From NCBI GenBank assembly GCA_963969395.1, contig OZ017802.1, positions 17,763,410 through 17,827,409 on the forward strand: a stretch of DNA of 64,000 nucleotides. Direction: 5' to 3'. The notes beneath the pieces were generated by a model that saw only the letters and a program-made list of their open reading frames with translations, searched no databases and was not told the DNA's origin. Source of the DNA: Pseudoscleropodium purum (taxonomy: Eukaryota > Streptophyta > Bryopsida > Hypnales > Brachytheciaceae). Shown here one piece after another: positions 11,724-23,135 of the stretch. The translations under genes were made by a program, and so were the position numbers. Position 1 is the stretch's first letter; every line of letters begins with the position of its first letter.

Positions 11724-14700
11724 TTACACTGTCCTCTTCAGGGTCCGCCGAAGACCAGACCCTTGCAAGCTGCGGACAGCCACTCTTACAACCCCAACTG
11801 TTCCAAGTTGCTTCGCATGCGCACTCATACCAGTCTCTTGAGACGTGTCAGTATCAACCTCACCCACCTCAAGCTGCACACCGACGTAAAAGGCCACCTG
11901 CGTTCACCAATTCATAAAAGATGAAACACTTGTGGCAGATAAGGGTAAGAGAGGCGACAATCTCAACGTTGTAAAAACAAACAATCGACGATGAGTCTTC
12001 ATAATGGTTACCATGTTATAAGTTAAAAGACATCTATATTAGTTATCTTTCTTCTACTCCCACAAAAAATAAAAGTGAAATAATTAAGTGTTCATGGTTA
12101 GACATTTAGTGCACTACAAGTTTTAAATGTGTATGAATAAAAGTTAAACCTCCAATTTTTAGAATATGATAAGATGAAAATTGGACATTGCAGATGAAGA
12201 CCACATATGAAAAGTCTTTACATATTCTACATGGAAACAGACAGCTGTAATGTATGTATATAAAAACGCACTAAAATAGTGTACTTGTCACATATCATAT
12301 ATGGAAGACGTACGAGAAAGCACAAAAATTCTTCTTCCCGTATTAAGTGAGGTCTGAGATTTTCTACATGCATTTCCAGATATGTGTCATAATTGTACTC
12401 TTTCTATGCAATTTTCATTTAGAAACAACGCAAATCCTTCTGTCAACATAATTTGTGTAAAAAACACAGGACCCATCTTTCCATCCAAGTTTGAGATGCA
12501 AAAAAGAAAAGAGAAGTTGAGGATGTAAAAAGTTGACAGTTTAAGCTGACAAAGTAGATATGGCAACTCTAGTAACAATTAACAAGTACTGATTAAATCA
12601 GCGGACTCAGATTTGATAGGGCAGTATCTCACCTTTCCCCCGCAGCTTCGCACAGGTGAAACTTGCAAATAATTGTAAAAGGGTGTTTTATCCTTTCTGA
12701 AATTCAGTCAGGTCACCACTGATTAGGGAGATTTTACTTGGACCTCTCACTGATAATGCTGAACACACACGAACTCATGCATTTAACGTTGAGATAAGAC
12801 TAAACCATGCAGCAGAATCGAGCTTGCTACGAGAGATAAATCAACTTCAGCTCTCTTGCAAGTCCTGTCTGAAGTTTAAAATTGACATTAAAATTAAAGA
12901 ATCACAGCAAACATGCAAGAAAAGCGACTCAAAGAACTCGAAATTTAATGTTGCGTACCTGTAATTTAAGATTTTGACGGTGCAAGCTTGCTCCTCCTTA
13001 ACAGCTTCGCGTATCTGGCACATAATGATCCAGCAGTAAAAATACTCGGTCAGATCAATTACCAGCAACATTGACAAGACGCAAAATGAGTGTTAACCGA
13101 AGTCCTCCTACCCAAAAAGCTTCAGTACAAATCAAAGACGCGAAATATCTCTCTATCCTAATATATCGACTCCCATATAATATTCCACATTCACGTGGAT
13201 CAGCAGGATAGGAAGATTTTCAAATTTACTAACAAATACAAGTACTAGTAGAAATCGTACAAAACAACCCACTCAAACGAAGCTTTTTTGCAGATCCCAG
13301 GAAGGACGCACTGCAGTTGCCTGAGACTGGGTCACGAAGAAGACCAAGAAACCTGTTGAGGCGCTGGCAATTTTGACAAGATAATAGAATGTAAAATCAC
13401 CTTCTGAACATCTTCAGGATCCGTGTCTGGGCCTTGCAAAAATCGACAATTACGACCAACCACCTCCTCTCGACTGTAGCCTGTCAGCGCATAAGTCCGA
13501 AAACAAAGTATTAATTAGATTTGTCACCAAGTCGCTCACAGTTTAAAAGTAAAGGACTAATTCCACAAACTCGTGCACAAAACGACAACATTTTGTCCAA
13601 CGAAGGAGGTATCAGATTCCATTTAAGCTAACCAGGAAAACGAAGCAAGTACAAAATGTGAGCTCGAAACTACTGTCCGAATCTAATTAAACCAGTTAGC
13701 AGGAGGTTGTTGAATAAAATACCAGTTAAATCGCAGAACAAATCACTGGCATAAACGATAGGCATGTCCGGTAGGTTCGGATCCGACCTGTTCAACATAC
13801 AGAACAAGAATCAGACCCTAAACTGGTGAAGGAGAAATTCCAGAAAAATATTGATATATGCACCTAAGAGCTTTGGAAATTCATAAAAGCAAGCAGCATT
13901 AACGGTTGCTCAGCATGTGATAGCTCAAACCAAATTTTCTGTATTAGAAAGAACATATTCTACAATGCAGAAGATAACCAGTGAGCCTTACAAGACGAAA
14001 CTTTGCTGGATCCGTGTGAGGGAAATCATTAGAGAAGAACACACAACCCCGGTAGCAGCACTCTCAGATAGTCGTATGGGTCGGTTCAGCGCAAGATCGC
14101 CTTTTATTCTACTTGACTGAGTGAGATCACAAGTGACTGCACGCAATGCCAAAGCTGACTTTTCTTTCAGAGCTTCATCTACTAGAGGTGAATCTTCGTC
14201 ATTCTCAGTGTCTATATGCTCCTCCCGGACAATACCATCCGCATCCGCTGCTGAAACCAAACGAAGATCACCCCCAAGTGCGCAATGTAGGGTTCAGAAT
14301 TTCGGCAACAGCAAACAATGCATGTACATCGCTAAACCAAAGAATACTGTTGCTCACAATGCAAATCCTATGGCCGAGTACAAAGATAACGAATTCCAGA
14401 CCACTCTGATTTTCACAAAAGAAACAGCATGATCCATCCAGAAGATATATTGCAAGAGCTGACCTCCACCCCTCAGACGCAGATTTACGATGCTCTCGAC
14501 AGGTTGTGGTGAGTCTGTACCAATTGCATGTCCCCCTTCGACCAACTCCTTCACAGTCTCAGAAACGACTCGTTGTGTTTGGGATGGAACTCCGGATGCG
14601 AGGTGAGGAGCAATAGGGGTTTGCACCCCGACGTAGTGGATCACGATTCCGTCCTGTCTCGAGTAGATTGGCGCCAGATGAAACAAGTTCCAGAAAGCTT

Positions 14701-15088
14701 GCCCTTGCTTCGTATAGTTCAAAACGCGCACCTGACATGGCCGTTCCTCCCGAATCGCATCCCTAATCTCGAGAACGGTGCGGCGGTCCGTGTCAGGACC
14801 CTGCAGAAATCTGCAATTGCGACCCAGAACCTCCGAGTGTTTGTAACCTGACATGCGCAAGAACCCCTCACTGGCATACACTATGGGATGGTCAGGTAGC
14901 CGAGGGTCACACAAGACGAAGTTGTACTCGTGTCTCTCTAATGCCTCACTAATGCTTTCGTTGTACGCGCGGCTCAACGAACTTACAAGCTCCTCCAATT
15001 TGGCCGACCGGCGCTTGGGAATGCTCGAAGACCTCTCCGTAGTCGCCATCTTCAGTTTGCTAAAATCACCGCTACAATCCTGACACAT
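11724..15088 (-). CDS. LLP: LOV/LOV (PAS/LOV) blue-light receptor protein, 7 exons
   Basis: The predicted product is a flavin-binding blue-light sensor with two LOV domains and no output kinase. Exons: 15088-14464, 14250-13992, 13787-13723, 13480-13401, 13014-12959, 12696-12633, 11897-11724; all junctions are GT..AG, phases match, and the total is 440 aa. A second in-frame Met 13 codons in (15049) may be the true start. LOV1 (residues ~55-160) carries [13 protein letters not shown] with photoactive Cys92, LNY, FWN and VGVQ. LOV2 (~295-392) carries [13 protein letters not shown] with Cys328, LNYR and VGVQ, but has FYN (368-370) where FWN is usual. The C-terminal [12 protein letters not shown] matches the conserved tail of the plant PAS/LOV family. 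In seed plants the first domain is usually a cysteine-less PAS; here both look photoactive. Family partners and output are not visible from sequence. A decayed paralogue lies ~9 kb away. Confidence 0.92.
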
Positions 15089-15880
15089 GGTGCCCCGTTT
15101 TCTGCGGGCCGGGGTTTCAATTCACAACGCCAGCTTCGCTCACCAATCTTTCCCAACCTCGGTATCTCCTCCCGTCTACACCTGCGATTATCAAACCTCG
15201 GAGCATAAAGACTCGCAAACTCTGAAAGGATCAAAACTGACAACCAAAGACTTGTTCACTACCATTCCTAACACATGGAAGCCCAAAACGAATCACCCGA
15301 AATCAAGCCAACAACAATCGGAACCGCCCTACCTCTTGCTGGCAGTCACAGAAAAGTCGACGAATATTTCATCAAAAATTAATTCGAAAAAGCACGAAAC
15401 AACCTATAGTCGCTCGGAACCCCAGCGCTCTCGAAAGCACAATTTACGAACAGTAGCCCAAGCTCCAGCACGCCAAGTTATGAGTAAGCTTATCAATGTC
15501 GGATTCCTACACCATAAAGAAGAAGTAAGCTTACAGTAGATAAGAGAACGTCCTGGAGTTTCAAGGAGTTCAAATTATACATTAACTTACTTCAACTGTG
15601 CTAAAAGCTCCTTTCTCTGTGACTGCTTTTGCGGATTCGCAAGGTTGAATTGCCCATCATCACGCGTACGACCGCAAGCGGTACACCAATGTCGTAATAA
15701 TAATTAACTATACAAAATTCTTGAATGAACCACCTGTTTCACGAACAAAGTATAACTAATAGACTATAAGGCTGGCGTGCGGGCAATCCGATAAGCCAGT
15801 CACCTCAACAAAATTGTGTTCCGTTTAAAAATAGTGGATTGAATTTCGAGAAACCCTCACTGCTACTTCAAAGACATCTG
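15089..15880. other. 5' flank and probable promoter/leader of the LOV/LOV gene
   Basis: This stretch separates the receptor start from the exon-like frames of the B3 locus. It has intermediate GC. The plus-strand frame at 15087-15539 has no family likeness and opposes the receptor, so I take it as chance. I could not place a convincing TATA box. Confidence 0.4.
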
Positions 15881-15881
15881 T

Positions 15882-17560
15882 TCACAATATTACCGGCGTT
15901 TCAATTCGTTGATAGGATATAGGGCTGACCCCACCGCATTCGCGACCTAGGGGCTGGATATCTCCAGAGAAGCCATGCAAGACATCTGTCCAGAGCAGAG
16001 TCAAGGCCGTGCTGGGGTCTGTCCAGGGGGTCCTCCAGTCATAACAGGTGGTAACAGCGTCGTCCCACCTGCAACCAAGATTAAGGTAAAGAGATTCCTT
16101 GCTTTTGCTGTGAAGACAATTAACTTACCTGTCCAATTGTCAATGTACTAAACCCAGTTGCATCTGCTGGGCCTCCGTCACTCAAGCAGTCACTGTTGCT
16201 ACGTATATCATTGAACTCTGCATGGCTTTTGGCCTGTTTCTGTGTTCCACTTGCCGCTGTGCATGCTTGCATTCTTCTCAGGACGATGCTCATGACGCAT
16301 GGCACTCGTCGACTTAGCAGCACGAACTTCGGAAGCTCCTTGCAGTGAGATTTGTCATCATGACAGACCAAAAGATATGGGGGAAACAATATTTGCACAA
16401 CGACCCTTAATTAACTTAGGCCTGCAGTGCGTACCTTCGGCAATTTTCAGAAACTGCTTCTGGAAATTGAGTGTATGAAGATCGAAAGCTTAGCCACACA
16501 GGAAATGGCATTAAGTTAGCTCTTGTTCTGAACGCTTCTAGCCTAGCAAAAAGACATTCAGTGGATTGAATCGTGACTAGGTTGTGACGTCATATGTTTG
16601 TTCTAAGGTTGCGCTTACAATAAAGCGTGAATTAGGGTTTTGTATGATGTTCAGTGGGGCAGAGGATTGCGGATGACATATAGTAATTCAAGGTTTTTCA
16701 ACAAGTTGGCTTTACCATGTTCATAAACAAGTCCCGACCCGCTGATTGGTGCTCGGGAATAATTTAAAGCATCGGAAATGTCAGTATCGTCAGAGATCTC
16801 ACATGGTTTGTTGCATTCTGATATTGCAGTTTCTACCATCTTTTGCTTCCTTAGGCATTTCTTCCTATAGTTGAGACCTTCTTGACTGCCTGTGGAGAGA
16901 CAAGTAATAAGACATTTTACGTCGATGTCGAAGCTGGCAGTGACAACTAGCGGGTAAGAGCTTCACATCAGCGACAGATGAAATTTGTCTCTTAAGCTTA
17001 TAAACTTGCAGTAGGCGTGTTCAGTGATGAGAGCAAAAGCAAAGCAACCGTTAGTGGAAGAAGAGTGTGACCTGCTCTCCTGCATTAGGCGTCCTCATGA
17101 GGCGAGGAGGTGACTCATCTTGTACCTCTGCTGCTGCATCTGTAGCGAAGCACTGACTTCTGCGGTTCATTAGGTTTTGACGGGCTTCCGATTCTATCAA
17201 AGATAAGACTAAATTAGGGTAGATTTTCAAAAGCGGAGACACTCATTCAGTAGACTCCAGAGCCGGTGTGCATTCATGGCTTGAGCCATGACATGCTCTA
17301 ATCTCAGGTATTCGTATCAATGTGCCCTGAACATAAGGAGAACAAAGTGGTTGAAGTTTATTTGCAAAGGAAAATATACAAAGCATACGATCTGTGAATG
17401 TATTATTCACAAAGAGGAGTATTCTTTGACCGTTTATTCTCTTCTCACTAAAGGGATGATCTCTGCTTCCATTGCCCGAAAAGATAGAGGAGGGCAAATA
17501 AAAGGTTCCGTAGGCGAGCACTATCACACCACCGGCTATAGAATGTCAATGTCCGCAACG
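15882..17560 (-). other. Exon-like minus-strand frames, possible 3' part of the B3 gene
   Basis: Several minus-strand segments look spliced and coding but could not be joined with confidence. One at 16068-15882 follows a TTGGTTGCAG acceptor and gives a Trp-rich frame (WDDAVTTCYDWRTPW..) ending in TGA. One near 16338-16130 ends at a GTAAGTT donor. One near 16839-16719 gives CEISDDTDISDALNYSRAPI before GTAAAG. One near 17198-17066 follows TTTGATAG. One near 17331-17246 follows TATGTTCAG and gives RACHGSSHECTPALESTE and a stop. Splice phases do not close into a single model by eye. They may be alternative 3' exons of the B3 gene just upstream, or a separate small gene. No domain was recognised. 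Confidence 0.35.
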
Positions 17561-17602
17561 CTGTACTCGGCATTCCGAAAGTACGAATCGGCTTCCCGCT
17601 AC

Positions 17603-18816
17603 TCAGTCTTCACTAGCACCCGAAATCTCAGTGTCACTATCAAGAATTTGCAGGTATACCGATCCATCTGGATTCTTACACTCTAAATGTGTGAACTCAG
17701 GGAAGATGTAATCTTTCATTGAGTGAGCCTTGATGTTCGTTCCAAGCGCGACTATGTTGCACTGGCAGAATGTTTCTTTCTGAAGCTCCTGTCTGTCCGG
17801 CAAGATAATCGATGCCACCTTCTGTCGGATCTCTATCTCTTTCACAACTTGAGCTTCCTTCCGAATCTGCTTCTCATTCACAACTTGAGCCTTCTTCTGG
17901 ATCTGCTTCTCTTTCACAGCTTGAAGCTGAACCTTTCGGTTTGCTGAAGCCAGGCAGTCCAACCTAAAATAGTTCATGGACCCAGGATAGGCCTTGCCGT
18001 CTCTTCTTGGAAACATTGCACGAGTAGAACCGTTTAAAGTTGCAAATTCCACAACAAAATGCGAACAAGTCACCATAGTGAACACAAGTCTGTCATTGAC
18101 CTTCAGGTTGTGTTCATATGAAAATTCTCGCCATCCGTTGCTGATTATGTATAGCCTTGGATGACTGAACCAAGCGCCATACTGGAAACGCATGTGCCAT
18201 AGCTTGTGCCCCGCAGAATCCGTCATTGTCACATACCTCTCCACCTTGTACTTCTTACAAAATCCTCCCGGTAGAAGCTGCTCCTGACAAAGACATTGTG
18301 AAGTACGCAATGAGCACTTCCCCTTTCATAATTAGCTCATCACAGACAATCGTTTCAAGAAGAAGCACATCGTAATTGGAAGTAGAATCTCATTAATTTT
18401 CCAGTAAAGAAAACTATCAAGATCTCGTCCACAAGTCACCACTGCGGGGACTACAGTCAGATAAACCAAATATTTTGAGAAAATCAGCTACCTCCTAAAA
18501 TTTATCACTACGAAAACTCGAATTGAACCAGTGTCAACTTTACCAGTCTGCAGCATTGAGAGGTATAAGAAATATATTTGGACCGCAAGACTTTCATGAA
18601 GCTTCTTGCTGTACTTGCGGGCACACTGATGGCATTTCCTTCGTTAGGACTTCGCTTCTGCCGCTTGAATGGCGGGCTTCTCTTGATCTGCCGCCCGGAT
18701 GATGGACGACCTCTTTTCCACCCCCTGGATGACAGATTTAAGCGCCGTGGCCGGTCATGCTGAAGGATTGAACTACCACTGATGGCAGACATTTTCTTGT
18801 TCTTCGTCATCGCCAA
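17603..18816 (-). CDS. B3 DNA-binding domain protein
   Basis: This is a plant-specific B3-type DNA-binding protein, presumably nuclear. Two exons are supported: 18816-18544 (91 codons, ending at a CTG/GTAAAG donor) and 18283-17603 (after a TTTGTCAG acceptor); phases match and the product is 317 aa. The N-terminus is basic (KRSPPFKRQKR, likely nuclear localisation). The B3 fold spans about residues 72-172: SFMKVL, LPGGFCKKYKVE, LWHMRF, then NGWREFSYEHNLKVNDRLVF and HFVVEFA, the usual B3 order. Residues ~210-250 hold about three 12-13-residue charged repeats (VKEKQIQKKAQV-like), a probable coiled coil. A GTATAC donor after NPDGS could instead splice into downstream exon-like frames, so the C-terminus is uncertain. 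I place it near the REM-like B3 proteins by general pattern only; target DNA and role are not visible. Confidence 0.7.
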
Positions 18817-18984
18817 GTGTCTCTTGAAATGACGTACTCCAAGTAGTCTCGCTCTTCGGCTTCAGCGATACAACTTATTCAAACTTAGACTCCGCTCACA
18901 CGCACTGCAAATTGCCAAAAACATTCCCACGACATCAGGAAGTGGAAATGTTGACCGCAACTGCACATACATGTTTGTGTCAAA

Positions 18985-19640
18985 TAAACAAATAATTACT
19001 GCACGACAGACCATAAAGAACCACAGACAGCAAGATCACTCCGTCTCTCCGCAGGAATTCCTGTTTCTCGATCAAATTTGAGATGGAGCTCATGTGAAAC
19101 AAAATCATCATCTCCTTTGACTGTTGCATTGAGCAAACTAAGAGAAATCCACAGATTCCGGTTCCATGTCGACTTTCTGAGAATTGGACATGAAGCTCGA
19201 AAGAAACTAGTGGCCTACTTACGCTCGCACTAACGCAGCTCTGCAATTTGTCTAAAATTTCCTCAACGTCATGAAATGAGTACAAGAACCGAAAATACAT
19301 GCTAACATTCGTATTCAAACAAAAATAGACACTGCACGAGTATATACTAACCATGAAGAATCGCAATTGAAGAGCCAGTTCACGCCATCTCTCAGCAGCA
19401 AGTTTAGTATTTCTCCAGTCGAGATGCAGCTCGTATATACCGAGTAAATCATCATCTCCTTTGATTGCTGCATTGAGCAAACTAATAAATTCACAGATTT
19501 CCAGTCGAATCGAAATTGACGTTCTGATTGAGAATTACAGGTATTAGTAATTACGTCAGAGTAATGCAACATTCCATCGATCGGAAGTAAGGAATGAATC
19601 ATCATCTGCTTTGATTTCTGGATCAAAAAACAGTACATGC
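18985..19640 (-). repeat. Exon-like unit in two clear copies plus a third fragment
   Basis: On the minus strand, a segment beginning TAG/TTTGCTCAATGCA occurs at ~19482 and ~19138, 344 bp apart, each preceded by a splice-acceptor-like sequence. In the shared frame they read LLNAAIKGDDDLLGIYELHL and LLNATVKGDDDFVSHELHL, followed by AERWRELAL and AERRSDLAV. A third shorter match (EIKADDDSF) follows a GATCCAG acceptor at ~19622. The first copy ends near a CATG/GTTAGT donor at ~19352. The pattern fits a tandemly duplicated exon, but I do not recognise the protein and cannot attach it to a gene. Confidence 0.5.
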
Positions 19641-20369
19641 ACAGTAAATCGGTCGACATTGACGTCTTGAGCGAACATTCGACTCGAGGGACAGGGCAAT
19701 ACAGGCAGTAATAAATCAGCGGTGGGAGTGGAATTGATCCGTCATTATTCTCGAAGGTTAGGGTTTAGGGATTCATCTCAAATCATCGCCAATCGAGTTC
19801 ACACTGCACTATTCGACTTTCATATGATCTGACCTTTATATGAATTTCCTATGGTTTGCAAAATTGAAAGTTTAGTAACTTTGTAAGAGTTGCATTTTTG
19901 AACTTATATTTATTTTAAATCCTACAACTAACATTATCTCATATTAAAATATAATTTTTTCATATCAAAATATGAAGTTTTCATATTAATATGAAGTGGA
20001 TCTTATGCAGAATTGTATTTCATGTGCTTAAAGTCCTCTAAACTTCATATGATAAAGACAAGGGACTTCTTTCATGATGTTAGGTCATTTACTAATTTAT
20101 GTATAGTGAATTGAAATGGACAAACTACCAACCCATACCTCTTTAATTATTGTTTAGTTTTAGTTTTAGTTTAAAAATACACTTGAATGGAGCTTAGTGA
20201 ACAAAGCTTATTGCTATCAAAAACTAATTAAGGTTTCATCAAGTTGCAACACTTCCTTGAGAAGATTTTTGAACATCATCAGGATTAGTCCGAAATACCA
20301 ATTCACTCTTCTCAAATGTCTTTCATGATTTGGATGGTTTGTAGATGTATGGCAATCAAGAAGCCTGAC

Positions 20370-20590
20370 GAGATTTTTTCGGGGGGTGGGGGGGGAATTA
20401 GGAGGGCCGTTTGGGCTTGTTTCCAACGTTGTTCTCCAAGCAGTATGGGAACGGCTATTGTCAGAAGTTTTGTTTTTTTGAAAATTTAAAAATGCAAAAA
20501 AAAGTTGAAAATTTTTTTTTTAATTTTTTTTGAAAAAAGAAAAAAAGAAAAAAGTGACGTGACAATCATTGTACCACGTCATGCAATTGT
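20370..20590 (+). repeat. Dispersed repeat with TGACGTGR..CCACGTCA arms, copy 1
   Basis: It shares with 41110-41285, in the same order, a GGGCTTGTTTC block, ATTGTCAGAA followed by a T tract, AAATGCAAAAAAAA, and finally TGACGTG..CCACGTCA. A related palindrome occurs at 50080-50102 in another AT-tract context. It is non-coding. A G-run (GGGGGGTGGGGGGGG) lies at its left edge. Confidence 0.55.
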
Positions 20591-21608
20591 TGCAAGGTAG
20601 TACACTGAGTCTGGAAATGCAGATGTATGCAAGGGAACTCACAGCCCTCCCGGATGTTGAATCTCATCTAATCTTATTTGACAATTCTATCTTCTTCAAA
20701 GCTGAGCAATATAGAATTTTTGTCTACACATTTGGTTTGGAGTGAATAGAAGATGAGCAATATGACACAATAACATCATTCTAGACAATTATCACTATTG
20801 GTTTAATTTCTTCAATTTTATGTGTAAAATTCTTGAACATGAAGATTGGGATGTCTTCTTTACAATACCAAGAAGGATTTAAGAGGAACACCAATTCAAG
20901 AATACTAGGAGCAATTTCAATTATTAAAAGGTAATCACAATGCATGGTAGGCAAACTAAATGAACAAAGTGCCTAAAGGCAATGTTTTTTCTAAATAACT
21001 TCACATTAATCCAAAGTAGTATTTGAGTCTTCAAAAAATCACTTTTCTTGAAGACTAATTGATGGAATTGAAGTAAAAATTACTTCAAAGATGCAAGTAA
21101 ATATGGACAATATATTTACTTGACAATAACCATTTTTGTGACTTTGAACATTAAATTAGCATGTTGAAAATGATATGTTTCTCATAGTAGCATTGCAAAT
21201 AAGAAATATGGAAAGAAAAATTTGTTAGAGTTATCCTAAAAGTCATGAATGTCATCTTCCATGGAGCCACTTGATCACTTCATATTCAATATTGCATTTG
21301 AATTTTTATTCAACTTGGATTTTTTGGGAATGACAATAAAGTATGACAACACACAATTGAATAAAATTAACTTACTAACTTCTTAAGATGAAGTGTAGAT
21401 CCAATCCTTGCAACTTTGAGACAAAGATGGGATCAAAATAAATTTACAATTCAATCAATGCCAACAAACTTTTAATCCCTTCTTTGTACAATATATGAGG
21501 GTGAAACATAAAACTCAATTTAGGATAAAGATAACTCAATGTGATTAAATTACATGCAATCTAGGATAAAAAGTGAAGATAGTAGAGACCACTGAAATGA
21601 GAATGGTA

Positions 21609-21917
21609 GTTTATAATAAAAAAGTTAACTGTATTATTTGGATAAAAATATAATTCATTCAACTTTGATAATCCTATTTTCTACAATTAATAAACTCTTT
21701 AATTCATTCATACTTTGATAGAAACACCCATTATAAAAAAACACTCTAAATAATGGAAATTGCTACTAGTAAAAGAACTTAATTCTGTATCATTGAAAAT
21801 TAGATAATTAACAATTTGGAATTCAATAGAATACAAATAGATGTCTTTTATATGATTGCATGGGCATCACTACAATATGTTTATAATAAAAAAGTTAACT
21901 GTATTATTTGGATAAAA
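21609..21917. repeat. 39-bp exact direct repeat, 270 bp apart
   Basis: The block starting GTTTATAATAAAAAAGTTAA is identical at 21609-21647 and 21879-21917. Just beyond each copy the sequence AATTCATTCAACTTTGA (~21654) reappears reverse-complemented (~21923). This could be the remains of a small mobile element. Confidence 0.6.
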
Positions 21918-22860
21918 CAAGTCAAAGTTGAATGAATTCATGATGAACTTTAGATATATTCATATAACATTCTTTCCTAAAATGTTGGATATATTCTAGT
22001 CAAGTTAAAAGAAACCTTTCTACAATTGGTCAATAATGTAATTTCTTCAAGAATGTCCAACAAATGACATACTTGTATATGCAACCGTGCTAAATTGTGA
22101 ATCTGCGAGCATGAGCCTATGAGCAATGAATAAAGATTATGTGAGCCTAAGACCTAGAAATTTAAACATGATGTAATTCCAAAAAAAATTTGGTTAAAAA
22201 GCAAAATGACTAATGTCTTTCCAACAAAATTTATCATATTTAGAAAAATATGACCTATTACCATGGGACCCATGACTGTGTATCTAAGATTTAAAAGTCT
22301 AGTAAATTGATGCTATTACATGTTTTGAATTTTAAATCTTGTTCGAGGAAGCTATCCTAAAGTAGGCTCATCAATTGAGAGTACAAATAATTTATTATTT
22401 TATCATGTTTACTACAATTTAACTTCTATTATCATAGACCTATTACGATGGAAGTACTAACATGGTTATGTAGAATTTTGATGAAAATTCTAATTTTTAA
22501 TATTGTCAAGAATATTAGAAGTATACATTATGAAGATGAAGAAGTCAATTGATGTAAAAGATAAATGGAGATGGAAATAAGTTTGTATAGAGTATTGGTT
22601 GATCATAATCTTATAGCAACATGGGTCTTCTCAAGGCTAATGGAAGGTTACCGATAAAAAATTTTAATGTATTGTTGTTGGATTTGTTAGAATTTTTTTT
22701 AAATATTTGTTACTAAGGATTATTTTTATATTTAATGACCTTTGTTAAACTAAATTTTGTTTTGGTTGATCATTGTCTTTTAGCATCATGGGGCCTTTTG
22801 AAGCCGATAGGCTTCCTACACTTATTGTCTTGATGTGCTTGTAATTTGTAATTATCTCAA

Positions 22861-23135
22861 GAGAAAGATCAAGGACTTGCTATACAATTCTTTCCCTTAG
22901 CATTGAGAGAAAAATCAAGGACTTGCAATACAATTTTTCATCTTGGTGCTAAGAGAAAGATCAAGCACTTGCCATCTAGTCACTACCCTTAGCGCCGAAG
23001 GGTATTAAGAAACAAGAGGGTAGTGATCATAAAAATATCAATTACCAATATTTATTCTTCTTAAAATCTAATGAGGTTCAATAAATAACACATCAAGATG
23101 ACAAGTGCTTGATCCTTCTCTCAACACTAAGAGGT
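22861..23135. repeat. 46-bp tandem repeat (3 units) with inverted arm
   Basis: Units start at 22861, 22907 and 22953, each with GAGA-A-ATCAAG-ACTTGC. A reverse-complement version (AAGTGCTTGATCCTTCTCTC) lies at ~23104, and between them CACTACCCT/AGGGTAGTG forms a smaller hairpin, so the whole can fold back. Confidence 0.6.

Noticed and set aside
14121..15539. Plus-strand frames opposite the LOV/LOV gene and its 5' flank
   Set aside because: They are antisense to clear LOV exons or carry no recognisable domain.
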